Below, one piece after another: positions 17,993-25,279 of a stretch of DNA of 28,010 nucleotides. Both the position numbers and the translations under genes were made by a program. The DNA lies in assembly GCA_002331045.1 (NCBI GenBank), contig DCYK01000043.1, positions 1 to 28,010 of the forward strand, given 5' to 3'. Origin of the DNA: Candidatus Saccharibacteria bacterium UBA2112. GTDB taxonomy: Bacteria; Patescibacteriota; Saccharimonadia; Saccharimonadales; Saccharimonadaceae. Below the pieces are notes generated by a model. The model did no database searches and was not told the DNA's origin. It saw only the letters and a list, made by a program, of their open reading frames with translations. Each line of letters begins with the position of its first letter. The stretch's first letter is position 1.

Positions 17993-18631
17993 CTAACTAC
18001 GAGCTATTTTTACCAGCGTTAGCGTTTGAGGAATAGATGCAGCTGACTTTACTTTATATTTTGTACCAGCATCCTCAACTGTAGCCGCCATCTCTTTCAC
18101 AAACAGTTCCACCTCATCCTGAGGAACCTCGTAGTTTACCGCTTTATCTGCGTAGTGAACAGGAATAACAACGCGCGGATCAATCTGTCGCGTTATCGTG
18201 GCGGCACTAACGGCATCAAGTGTATAACCATTTCCTCCAACTGGGATCACCAATATATCAATCACTCCCAGACTTTCCAGCTGATCTTCACTCAATTTCA
18301 CGCTAATATTACCAAGAACCGCTACACGAACCTCCCCTATTTCTATACGATACATTGTACTAAGCGGTTCGGTAGTGGCTGTGTCTATATGACGGACCGC
18401 GCGGGTTCCCCGAATAGACACTTCAGCAACCTCATACTCGCCAGGTCCATCAATCTGCAGTTTTGCCTCTGGTTCTAGTACCGAGAAACGCTCCTCTGTG
18501 GCTAGTGAAACCCGATTCTTAAGTGGCATATCTTTTAGCCCAATAAGTGAAGTCTTGGGGTCAAAGACAAAATCCATCTTCTTTGTCCCAATAATAATAC
18601 AGTTTCCACCTTTGTATTCAATATCAAACAT
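17993..18631 (-). CDS. MBL-fold (UlaG-like) hydrolase homologue lacking the HxHxDH motif
   Basis: The 212-residue protein follows the pattern of small beta-lactamase-fold proteins related to UlaG: repeated strands, a GPGEYEV turn, a DILVIPVGGNGYTLD block and PRVVIPVHYAD near the end. The canonical metal motif HxHxDH is absent, and only the late histidine of IPVHY remains of the usual ligands. Catalysis in the normal way is therefore doubtful. The ATG is 7 nt after the upstream stop, with AAAGGA overlapping that stop. It is last in the thrS-to-MBL group of minus-strand genes. Confidence 0.65.
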   Translation of the reverse strand: MFDIEYKGGNCIIIGTKKMDFVFDPKTSLIGLKDMPLKNRVSLATEERFSVLEPEAKLQIDGPGEYEVAEVSIRGTRAVRHIDTATTEPLSTMYRIEIGEVRVAVLGNISVKLSEDQLESLGVIDILVIPVGGNGYTLDAVSAATITRQIDPRVVIPVHYADKAVNYEVPQDEVELFVKEMAATVEDAGTKYKVKSAASIPQTLTLVKIARS

Positions 18632-18638
18632 ATACTAT

Positions 18639-19256
18639 CTATCCTTTCAGCACGTTATCAGCATCCACGACAACTGCATGAACACTGCTCAATATCTCTG
18701 TAATAAATTTATCATGAATACTCATTCGATAATAGAACTCTTCGTAAGGGAGAAGACTGTAATTCAAATCACGTCCTTCGTCCTTCTCAATAGCCTGCAC
18801 CGCCCTCTTGAGTTTTGGAGATATCGAGTCTGAAACAACAAGAAGATCTACACTAGTAGACGAGCCATGCACCAAAGAGCCTGCGGCGATTACAACCCGT
18901 ACCCCTGGTAAATCCTTTGCAAGGTGTTCCCAGCCAGCACTTGCAGATGCGTGGACTCGCCGCTTTACTCCGCCCGCCCCTTTCTTTGAGGCAGATAGAG
19001 ACTTGTCTGAAAAAATAGCCCTTAATGCTTCGTAGTGTTCATATGACTGATTTACCTTATAGTAGAGCCTGTGGTTAGCGGTATCACTTGTGATAATGCC
19101 GACTTTTAGCATATTCGCAAGTTCTCGCCGCACAGAATTAATTTGTTCATCCACTATTCGAGTGATCTCTCGCACATAAAAAGATTTTTCTACATTATTC
19201 AAGAACAAATGCAGTAGTTTTACCCTTGTTTTTGAACCAAATAATGCGTCAATCAT
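18639..19256 (-). CDS. Winged-helix regulator with degenerate nucleotidyltransferase-like domain
   Basis: The N-terminal 75 residues (LFGSKTRVKLLHLFL, SFYVREITRIV, SVRRELANMLKVGII) form a winged-helix DNA-binding domain. After a basic Lys/Ser/Ala linker, the second half contains AAGSLVHGSSTSVDLLVVSD, which resembles the nucleotidyltransferase motif GSxxxGxxxxxSDxDL with its first acidic residue missing. It may be a transcription factor with a non-catalytic sensory domain, or half of a toxin-antitoxin-type pair without its partner. I start it at ATG 19256, which matches the usual start of such proteins; a GTG at 19286 would add 10 residues. It follows miaA. Confidence 0.65.
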   Translation of the reverse strand: MIDALFGSKTRVKLLHLFLNNVEKSFYVREITRIVDEQINSVRRELANMLKVGIITSDTANHRLYYKVNQSYEHYEALRAIFSDKSLSASKKGAGGVKRRVHASASAGWEHLAKDLPGVRVVIAAGSLVHGSSTSVDLLVVSDSISPKLKRAVQAIEKDEGRDLNYSLLPYEEFYYRMSIHDKFITEILSSVHAVVVDADNVLKG

Positions 19257-19296
19257 ATCTATCCCGTATAACTCTTTTACTCTCACTATAGCATGA

Positions 19297-20166
19297 TTAG
19301 TGATCAGATTCGAGGAGAGCCCCTATATACACCTGAGCCTCTTCTAAATCACACCAATGAATATATGCATTACGTCGAAACCACGTTAGCTGACGCTTAG
19401 CCAGGCGCCAATCTAGCACGCGAAACTTTTCTTTTAGCTCTTCGTATGTTAACTCACCATCAACGTACTGCCTACACAATGGGTAGATATTTCCTGTCAT
19501 AGACTCATGATGCCATCCGTACGAGCTGCTTAATCTTTTCGCCTCCTCGATAACACCTTGCTTGAATAGATGTTCAGCTCGTTCAGTAATCCGCTGCTGG
19601 AGTATTTCCTTATTCGTAGAAATTCCTACAATGTTGCAATTTTTAATAGGGGTATTTAATCTATTGTTGTTTATATTGCCTTGTTCTATTGCACGAATGA
19701 CGTAACGTTTATTACGCCTATTCTCCGGAAGTGGTATAGCATTCCTCATGCAATATGCATGTAGCTCCATAAGTGATAGTCCCTCCAGCCGGTCTCTCAT
19801 AGACGTATTGCCCGCTGGACCAAACCGATAATCAAAAACAATCGCGTCAACGTATAGCCCAGTGCCACCAACCAATAATGGCACCTTGCCTCGTGATCGA
19901 ATGTCCTTTATTTTTGCTATGGCATACTTCTGAAAATCGGCTACAGTAAATTTCTGATCCGGTTCAACCAAATCGAGCCCCCAGTGCGGTACTTCTGATC
20001 GCTCTTCAGGGGTGGGCTTTGCGGTACCAATATCCATTCCCCGATAAACTGTTCGGCTATCTGCACAGATTATTTCCCCACCATACTGTTTCGCAATCGT
20101 TACCGCAAGCGCCGTTTTACCGCTCGCCGTCGGTCCAACAATAACAATCAAAGGCTTGGTATCCAT
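19297..20166 (-). CDS. miaA: tRNA dimethylallyltransferase
   Basis: MiaA adds a dimethylallyl group to A37 of tRNAs that read codons starting with U. The P-loop GPTASGKT is at residues 11-18, followed by DSRTVYRGMDIGTAKP and the LLVGGTGLYVDA strand. A substrate region with RRNKRYVIRAIE and a C-terminal RQLTWFRR motif follow. The 289-residue length is usual. I choose ATG 20166, preceded by GAGGAG at good spacing, over the in-frame GTG at 20172. The gene overlaps the end of the alkyltransferase-like gene by 19 bp, so the two are translationally coupled. Confidence 0.94.
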   Translation of the reverse strand: MDTKPLIVIVGPTASGKTALAVTIAKQYGGEIICADSRTVYRGMDIGTAKPTPEERSEVPHWGLDLVEPDQKFTVADFQKYAIAKIKDIRSRGKVPLLVGGTGLYVDAIVFDYRFGPAGNTSMRDRLEGLSLMELHAYCMRNAIPLPENRRNKRYVIRAIEQGNINNNRLNTPIKNCNIVGISTNKEILQQRITERAEHLFKQGVIEEAKRLSSSYGWHHESMTGNIYPLCRQYVDGELTYEELKEKFRVLDWRLAKRQLTWFRRNAYIHWCDLEEAQVYIGALLESDH

Positions 20167-20462
20167 CGACACTCCTCAAAATCGTCGATAATGTAGTTTG
20201 TACACGCCACCCCCTCCTGGGCGAGCAACTGCGCTTGCGCCTCCCTACCGCCAGGAAATCCGTTCGCAAGCCCACCGAAACGATTCACTAATCGGTGCCA
20301 TGGTAAATCAGGATTGCCATAATGTGCAATTCCTCCAACTATACGACTGGCGCTTGCTTGACCGGCGAGACCCGCCAAATCACCATATGTCGTCACTCGA
20401 CCTCCTGGTACCTGTGCCATAAGCTCTTCGACTCTAAGGCGAAAACTTTTATTGACATCCAT
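20148..20462 (-). CDS. Alkyltransferase-like protein (ATL, PWHR type)
   Basis: This 104-residue protein is the DNA-binding half of O6-alkylguanine-DNA alkyltransferase. It has the helix-turn-helix TTYGDLAGLAG, the arginine finger in SASRIVGGIA (R40), and PWHR at 54-57 where an active enzyme has PCHR. Trp in place of the reactive Cys defines the ATL group, known from other bacteria and fission yeast. ATLs bind alkylated guanine and hand it to nucleotide excision repair instead of repairing it. The ATG follows the thrS stop with no gap, and its end overlaps miaA. Confidence 0.88.
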   Translation of the reverse strand: MDVNKSFRLRVEELMAQVPGGRVTTYGDLAGLAGQASASRIVGGIAHYGNPDLPWHRLVNRFGGLANGFPGGREAQAQLLAQEGVACTNYIIDDFEECRWIPSL

Positions 20463-22274
20463 CTACAGACCGCGCAAATATTCACCCAGCTTATCAAGAG
20501 CCACTTTTTCTTCACCCGCTTGTGTTCGTACACTCACCTCTCGAGCTTCTTTATCCTTCGGTCCAACAATCAATTGTACTGGGATCTTCATTGCTGTTGC
20601 CTCACGAATTTTTTTACCAAGTGATTCATTGCGATCATCTCGGCTAAAGCGTAGTTCATTATATTTCACTGGCTCCATAAGGACCGTGTCTTGTAATATT
20701 GACTCGATTTCATTCACATAGTCAATTACCGTGTCATTAATAGTTAGGATACGCACCTGCTCCGGAGCAACCCAAAAAGGAAACCAGCCGCCGGTATGCT
20801 CAATAAACACCGAAAAGAACCTATCAAAGCTCCCCATAATGGCGCAGTGCACCATAATCGGACGCTTCGGCATGCCATCAACATCAATATACTCAAGCTC
20901 AAAACGTTCAGGCTGAACAAAATCAAACTGAATTGTTGCCACCTGCCACGTACGTCCTATCGCATCCTCAGCCATAAAATCCAGCTTAGGGCCATAAAAG
21001 GCAGCTTCGCCCTCTTCGCTATAAAATTCAATGTGATGACGCTCGGCAATCGCAGCAAGTTTATCCTGGCCAAAACTCCACAGCTCATCCGAGCCCAAGT
21101 ATGACGGGCTGTCGTCTCTAAGGGAAAGACGCAATTTTAAGTCCATACCTATGGCTTCATAAAAATACTGAATTTTCTGGATTAACTGATCAAAGACCTC
21201 ATCTACTTGTTCTGGACGACAATACGTATGGCTGTCATCTTGGCTCAGTGATCGTACCCGACTCAACCCATGTAACTCACCAGTCTTTTCGTCACGATAG
21301 TTGGTTGTTGTTTCCATGTACTTCAACGGAAGATCACGATAACTGCGAGGGCTCGCGGCATAGATCTGCGCGTGATGAGGGCAGTTCATCGGTTTCATCA
21401 CTAGTTCATCCGTTGTCTCCTGGCTCTTTACCAAAAACAATTCATCTCCAAATTTATCCCAATGACCCGACGTTTCGTACAACTCCTTCTTCGTAATGTG
21501 GGGTGACCACACCTTTTGAAACCCTACTTGTGCTCTTAATTCTTCAGAAAGCCTAATAAGTCCTTCGCGGATAAGAGTTCCACGAGGTGTATAAAGCGGC
21601 AGGCCTGAACCAACGAGATCTGAGAAGGTAAAAAGATCGAGCTCTTTACCTAGTTTTCTATGATCACGTAATTTTGCCTGCTCCAGCCTATCGAGATACC
21701 TATCGAGTTCTTGCTGTGTCGCAAACGCTACCCCATAGAGTCGCTGCATTTGTGTATTTTTTTCGTTACCTCGCCAATAGGCGCCAGCAACTCGCATTAG
21801 CTTGAATACACCAACCTCCCTAGTGTTAGCAACGTGAGGACCACGACAAAGATCAGTGAAATCACCGTTAGTATAGAACCCTACCTCTTCAAGTGCAGCC
21901 TCACTATCTGTAATCGTACCCATTGCATCTGCATCTAAATCTTTAGCAACTGTTGTACCGGCTCGTCTCAGATCGTTCAATAGCTCTTCCTTGTAGGGTT
22001 GATGAGCCGCTTTTGCCCAGTCAATCGCTTCATCGATATTTTTTGTCGAATGCACAAAGTCTTGCTCTTGCGCAATGATCCTGCGCATCTCTTTCTCTAT
22101 TCTTTTAAAATCATCTTCCGAGATCTTTTGCTCACCTAGGTCAATGTCATAGTAAAAACCATTCTCAACAACTGGTCCGACACCAAATTTTGCGTGTGGC
22201 CATAGATGCTGTACGGCGGCGGCCGTAATATGCGCCAAACTATGTCGCATTGCAGTAAGCTCTTCATTGTTCAT
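20463..22274 (-). CDS. thrS: Threonine-tRNA ligase lacking the N-terminal TGS domain
   Basis: ThrRS charges tRNA-Thr. The 603-residue protein starts directly at the editing domain: HSLAH at residues 11-15 and DLCRGPH with C143 and H147. The class II catalytic core follows with zinc ligand C298 in MNCPHH, the PRSYRDLPL and RVRSLSQDDSH motifs, then the anticodon-binding domain (PEQVRILTI onward). The TGS domain of E. coli ThrRS is missing, a shortening seen in several lineages. ATG 22274 with AAGGAG is chosen over an upstream in-frame ATG at 22307, which lies in the leader terminator. A candidate T-box leader controls it. Confidence 0.96.
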   Translation of the reverse strand: MNNEELTAMRHSLAHITAAAVQHLWPHAKFGVGPVVENGFYYDIDLGEQKISEDDFKRIEKEMRRIIAQEQDFVHSTKNIDEAIDWAKAAHQPYKEELLNDLRRAGTTVAKDLDADAMGTITDSEAALEEVGFYTNGDFTDLCRGPHVANTREVGVFKLMRVAGAYWRGNEKNTQMQRLYGVAFATQQELDRYLDRLEQAKLRDHRKLGKELDLFTFSDLVGSGLPLYTPRGTLIREGLIRLSEELRAQVGFQKVWSPHITKKELYETSGHWDKFGDELFLVKSQETTDELVMKPMNCPHHAQIYAASPRSYRDLPLKYMETTTNYRDEKTGELHGLSRVRSLSQDDSHTYCRPEQVDEVFDQLIQKIQYFYEAIGMDLKLRLSLRDDSPSYLGSDELWSFGQDKLAAIAERHHIEFYSEEGEAAFYGPKLDFMAEDAIGRTWQVATIQFDFVQPERFELEYIDVDGMPKRPIMVHCAIMGSFDRFFSVFIEHTGGWFPFWVAPEQVRILTINDTVIDYVNEIESILQDTVLMEPVKYNELRFSRDDRNESLGKKIREATAMKIPVQLIVGPKDKEAREVSVRTQAGEEKVALDKLGEYLRGL

Positions 22275-22448
22275 AGAATCTCCTTTATAAAATATAAAAG
22301 CACGCATATCGTAAAACTTTACGTGCGTGCCTCGGTCCTAAAGCTTTAGGAGGTTCCACCTTGGCTATTTCTCTTACCGCATTCATATTCGTCTGTCTGC
22401 GACCGCTCCCGACGAAGCTCGGCGGGTCGTTACTCCGCGTCACTGCTT
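22275..22448 (-). promoter_or_regulatory. Candidate T-box leader of thrS
   Basis: The 174-nt leader has a stem-loop region with GGAGTAAC and nested CGACC/GGTCG and CCGA/TCGG helices. The T-box core AAGGTGGAACC lies at 22362-22352. A 14-base palindrome CCTAAAGCTTTAGG and a terminator hairpin follow. T-boxes read the charging state of one tRNA: UGGN pairs with an uncharged NCCA end and prevents termination. UGGA here predicts a U discriminator, and the tRNA-Thr at 25091-25166 ends UCCA. Stem I looks shorter than in Bacillus, and I could not fix the specifier codon. Confidence 0.65.
22300..22330 (-). terminator. Leader terminator upstream of thrS
   Basis: On the minus strand GCACGCA (22330-22324) pairs with TGCGTGC (22306-22300), with a further short inner stem, followed by TTTTATATTTTAT. 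It ends just before the thrS ribosome site, as expected for an attenuator. Confidence 0.75.
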
Positions 22449-22454
22449 ACAGTT

Positions 22455-22484
22455 ATCATACCCTACTCGCCCCTGTTATTGCAA
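22455..22484 (-). promoter_or_regulatory. Promoter of the thrS leader
   Basis: On the minus strand TTGCAA (22484-22479), an 18-base spacer and TATGAT (22460-22455) give a start near 22448. The -35 hexamer is its own reverse complement and is also the -35 box of the tRNA-Val promoter. Confidence 0.65.
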
Positions 22485-22507
22485 CACCTCTATACATCTG
22501 CTAAAAT
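22479..22507 (+). promoter_or_regulatory. Promoter of tRNA-Val
   Basis: On the plus strand TTGCAA (22479-22484), a 17-base spacer and TAAAAT (22502-22507) place the start near 22514, just before the tRNA at 22519. Confidence 0.7.
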
Positions 22508-22518
22508 ACAGGGGTTAT

Positions 22519-22595
22519 GGGCGATTAGCTCAGTTGGCTAGAGCGTCTCATTGACGTTGAGAAGGTCGGGGATTCGAATTCCTCATCGCCCACCA
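22519..22595 (+). tRNA. tRNA-Val (GAC)
   Basis: The 77-nt cloverleaf has acceptor arms GGGCGAT/ATCGCCC, anticodon stem TCTCA/TGAGA around TTGACGT (anticodon GAC), T-loop TTCGAAT, discriminator A and an encoded CCA. Confidence 0.96.
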
Positions 22596-22607
22596 TATCG
22601 ATACTGC

Positions 22608-22640
22608 AATAAACCACTGTACAGTGGTTTATTTTATTTC
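22608..22640 (+). terminator. Terminator after tRNA-Val
   Basis: AATAAACCACTGT (22608-22620) is followed directly by its exact reverse complement (22621-22633), then TTATTTC. The real loop will be at least 4 bases in the TGTACA centre. The stretch from here to the small ORF at 22767 holds only that ORF's promoter. Confidence 0.7.
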
Positions 22641-22731
22641 CCCAGTATCAGATAACTTTTCCACATTATCCTATTGTCTATTACATCAAACTTTATGCAT
22701 ACCGTGATATATAGCACGTTTCAGTGTTCCA

Positions 22732-22760
22732 TTGACAATATATAATGCTTGTGCTAGAAT
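22732..22760 (+). promoter_or_regulatory. Consensus promoter of the leaderless small ORF
   Basis: TTGACA (22732-22737), a 17-base spacer and TAGAAT (22755-22760) are followed after 6 nt by ATG, so the predicted start is the A of the start codon. Confidence 0.65.
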
Positions 22761-22766
22761 AATACC

Positions 22767-22907
22767 ATGGTAAAGAAATTAGATACCAACACCTCAAACC
22801 ATCCCCTACACTCGCCTGCTCTTGAAAAGTTTCATCTGTCATTTGAATATAATCGTTCTTGGCAGGATATTAGACAGAGCGTGCGTCATCCAAAAGCAAC
22901 CAAATAG
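22767..22907 (+). CDS. Leaderless 46-residue protein, unknown function
   Basis: A short frame begins exactly where the consensus promoter upstream should start transcription. The protein is basic at both ends, with a hydrophilic His- and Ser-containing N-terminus and a SFEYNRSWQDIRQSVRHPK segment near the C-terminus that could form a helix. It has no signal peptide or membrane helix. No ribosome site exists because there is no leader. I do not recognise it. It converges on the glycosyltransferase gene. The promoter placement argues it is real, but a regulatory RNA is an alternative. Confidence 0.5.
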   Translation: MVKKLDTNTSNHPLHSPALEKFHLSFEYNRSWQDIRQSVRHPKATK

Positions 22908-22965
22908 CACACCGACAAGCCTACTCTCGGCTGAGCAAGTAATTTAGCGTATGTGTCTGTCGTGA

Positions 22966-24621
22966 CTAATTATCTTTTTGAGAACTACTATTTGCCACCG
23001 TTGCTTTTTCTGTGACGTCGAATTTATCGAAGTATCGTCCAAGCAATAACGCAGTCTGAGAAGTAAAGGCGGAAGCCGAGCTATAAATAATTGCAGTAAA
23101 TGGCATTAAGAGCCACTGTGCTAGCATCCAGATGTTTCTATGTCGCTTATACCTTTCGGGACGAGGCGGCAGTAACTTGAAGGCAAAAAAGATCGTTATA
23201 AGAAGACCGATGAGTGCAAATTGCTGAATACGGCTGACGATCTCTGGCAGTTGTTGTGCAGCGATGCTTTGCGAAGCCTCAACACTCACAAATAGCGGTA
23301 TCCATCCTCCGACAGCAATCAAAACAGCAATACACGCAAGTGTTACGTGTCCATCTAGCAGGCGGACAAATCGCGCAAAACTAGGAGCAAATGAGACATG
23401 TGCATCTTTTGTGAAGATACGTGTTGCGACATACGGCACATCAGAAGCACCGTAGGCCCAGCGACGCAGTTGTATAAACTGTGCCTTTAAGGTACGCCAA
23501 TACGTCGAAGATAGTACGGCATCCTGATAAATTGGTACAAAGATTGGAACGACACTATAGCGACCATCAAAATGAAAATAACTACGCCAGTACTGATGAC
23601 CATCTTCAACGATAGTGCGCGTACTCCAAAAGTTCATCTCAACCAAGGCATCCATCGGCTGGGAATGGGAAGCAAAATTCCGCAAAACATGAGGGCGCAC
23701 TGAACTAATAATATTCCAAAAAGAGTTCCCTGTGGCAACAACCCGCATTGGCGCAGGAACATCCCAAATATTATTCAAAAACAACGAAATAGGTTGGAAT
23801 GATAAGTGTTTGCGGTCGGGATGGACGATATATTCGTAAGCAACATAATCAAAATATGTTTTATGGGGTCGATTGTCACAGTCAAGTGTTGTAACAATAA
23901 CATTACTGTAAGGAATGCTTACTTTTTGGAGCCAGTTTTTCAAGAAGAAACCACTGTAGGTAATGTTACCACCTTTGCCTCTTACTTCATTAGGCATGTG
24001 ATCTGGATGCTTCACGAGATGAAGGGCCCGAAAGTGCGAACCGAACTCTTTTTTTATACGACGCACCGTTGCTTCAGTCTCGATACCCCCCCGCTCTTCA
24101 TAAGCAAGCACAACGATGAGATGATCCTTATCATAGGTCGTATCAACGAGTGATTCAATTGTCGGACGAAGCACCTCATATGATTCATTGTAGATCGCAA
24201 CAATGACAGCATTATATATCTGCGAGGGCATTGGATATGCATTACCACTGTCTGCTATGATATCCTCAAGATTAGCTCGATGCTGCTCATTCTCAAAACT
24301 TCCAGAATGAGAATGTTGCCGAAGTTTTTTTAATGAGGCGCCAGGATCCTCGAGTTGCAATAACCGATCGCGCCAATCTGTTCGCTGAGCCTTTTCGAGC
24401 CGATTTCTTCCTACAGTCGTATGATAGGCAATGCCAATTGCCTTGACTAATGTCGTAATAATGATCAACAGCAGATAGATTGCAGCGAGCGTGGGATTTA
24501 CCAAGGATAGAATAATCAATATAATGATCGCACCGTAGCTCAAAAAGGCAGGGAGCATCTCAAAAAAACGATATTTTCGAGTTCTTTTACCTAAAGGAAT
24601 TTCTATATCCCGTGTCGTCAT
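22966..24621 (-). CDS. Membrane-bound family 2 glycosyltransferase
   Basis: The 551-residue protein has two N-terminal membrane helices (about 23-42 and 45-66), a cytoplasmic GT-A domain (about 130-400) and three to four C-terminal helices. The catalytic signature is that of processive-type GT2 enzymes: NAVIVAIYNES at the start of the domain, DCD (247-249), ED (339-340) and QLRRW (384-388). Such enzymes polymerise or transfer sugars at the membrane, as in cellulose, hyaluronan or exopolysaccharide synthesis. The product here is unknown. Its ATG overlaps the stop of the small membrane protein upstream (ATGA), so they are translationally coupled and probably work together. Confidence 0.87.
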   Translation of the reverse strand: MTTRDIEIPLGKRTRKYRFFEMLPAFLSYGAIIILIILSLVNPTLAAIYLLLIIITTLVKAIGIAYHTTVGRNRLEKAQRTDWRDRLLQLEDPGASLKKLRQHSHSGSFENEQHRANLEDIIADSGNAYPMPSQIYNAVIVAIYNESYEVLRPTIESLVDTTYDKDHLIVVLAYEERGGIETEATVRRIKKEFGSHFRALHLVKHPDHMPNEVRGKGGNITYSGFFLKNWLQKVSIPYSNVIVTTLDCDNRPHKTYFDYVAYEYIVHPDRKHLSFQPISLFLNNIWDVPAPMRVVATGNSFWNIISSVRPHVLRNFASHSQPMDALVEMNFWSTRTIVEDGHQYWRSYFHFDGRYSVVPIFVPIYQDAVLSSTYWRTLKAQFIQLRRWAYGASDVPYVATRIFTKDAHVSFAPSFARFVRLLDGHVTLACIAVLIAVGGWIPLFVSVEASQSIAAQQLPEIVSRIQQFALIGLLITIFFAFKLLPPRPERYKRHRNIWMLAQWLLMPFTAIIYSSASAFTSQTALLLGRYFDKFDVTEKATVANSSSQKDN

Positions 24622-24995
24622 ATTATTGAAGCAACCTTGAGGATCTGAAAGAGGAGGGCTGCGCTTATTACTACCAACACGAGTCCCATCCAGGCAAACA
24701 CAACTGCCAGCTCTCTTCCTTTTTCTTGCAAAATCTTCAGTGTAATAACGCTATGTACAGCCATAAGGACAACTACATAAACAGCAAAGCTCAACAAATA
24801 ATACCACTTTTCCCTGTAAAAGTTCGTCGTACCGAAGCTTGTATAGTGAACGGCGACTTGCCGCTCAGTTGGATCAATGCCAAAAGCCAGAAAAACAAGA
24901 AGACTCACTCCTGCAAGCAGAAGGAGCAGTAAAGCCACTAACAGATGTCTGTCGTTCACAAGCGCTTGTGTGTGTTGGATTATTCGCTCTTTCAT
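24618..24995 (-). CDS. Small membrane protein coupled to the GT2 glycosyltransferase
   Basis: This 125-residue protein has three membrane helices at about 17-38, 65-86 and 97-119. The first loop, about 25 residues between helices 1 and 2, is probably extracytoplasmic. I do not recognise the family. Its stop overlaps the glycosyltransferase start by 4 bp, which suggests a partner or accessory subunit. The ATG is only 10 nt from the 3' end of tRNA-Gly on the same strand, with no promoter that would fit between. The mRNA is probably freed by tRNA processing. Confidence 0.7.
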   Translation of the reverse strand: MKERIIQHTQALVNDRHLLVALLLLLLAGVSLLVFLAFGIDPTERQVAVHYTSFGTTNFYREKWYYLLSFAVYVVVLMAVHSVITLKILQEKGRELAVVFAWMGLVLVVISAALLFQILKVASII

Positions 24996-25005
24996 ATACT
25001 ATGTT

Positions 25006-25079
25006 TGGTGCGGGTACAGAGAATCGAACTCTGCGCTCAACCTTGGGAAGGTTGCATATTGCCACTATACGATACCCGC
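25006..25079 (-). tRNA. tRNA-Gly (CCC)
   Basis: The 74-nt cloverleaf has acceptor arms GCGGGTA/TACCCGC, anticodon stem CAACC/GGTTG around TTCCCAA (anticodon CCC), T-loop TTCGATT, discriminator A and an encoded CCA. It lies 11 nt after tRNA-Thr and 10 nt before a protein gene. Confidence 0.96.
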
Positions 25080-25090
25080 TTATACCGATG

Positions 25091-25166
25091 TGGAGCCGCT
25101 GTCCGGATTTGAACCGGAGACCTACGCTTTACGAAAGCGCCGCTCTACCAACTGAGCTACAGCGGC
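25091..25166 (-). tRNA. tRNA-Thr (CGT)
   Basis: The 76-nt cloverleaf has acceptor arms GCCGCTG/CAGCGGC, anticodon stem GCGCT/AGCGT around TTCGTAA (anticodon CGT), T-loop TTCAAAT, discriminator T and an encoded CCA. The UCCA end is the predicted partner of TGGA in the thrS leader. Confidence 0.96.
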
Positions 25167-25190
25167 AGATCCGCTAGGTTCGTAGCTGTA

Positions 25191-25196
25191 ATTATA
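25191..25196 (-). promoter_or_regulatory. Extended -10 promoter of the tRNA-Thr/tRNA-Gly/GT2 unit
   Basis: The minus strand reads TGGTATAAT, a perfect extended -10, with TATAAT at 25196-25191. The start would be about 20 nt before tRNA-Thr. Confidence 0.6.
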
Positions 25197-25232
25197 CCAT
25201 TTCGCCATAGAGAAATAAACGATCGATATTCA

Positions 25233-25261
25233 TTGCATCAGAGGCGAAAAACTGGTATGAT
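25233..25261 (+). promoter_or_regulatory. Promoter of tRNA-Asp
   Basis: TTGCAT (25233-25238), a 17-base spacer and TATGAT (25256-25261) precede the tRNA at 25280. The expected start is near 25268. Confidence 0.7.
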
Positions 25262-25279
25262 ACTTGGAGCCACACACAC

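Noticed and set aside
24839..25177. Plus-strand ORFs over 24.8-25.2 kb
   Set aside because: They read the antisense of tRNA-Gly and tRNA-Thr and part of the membrane protein gene.
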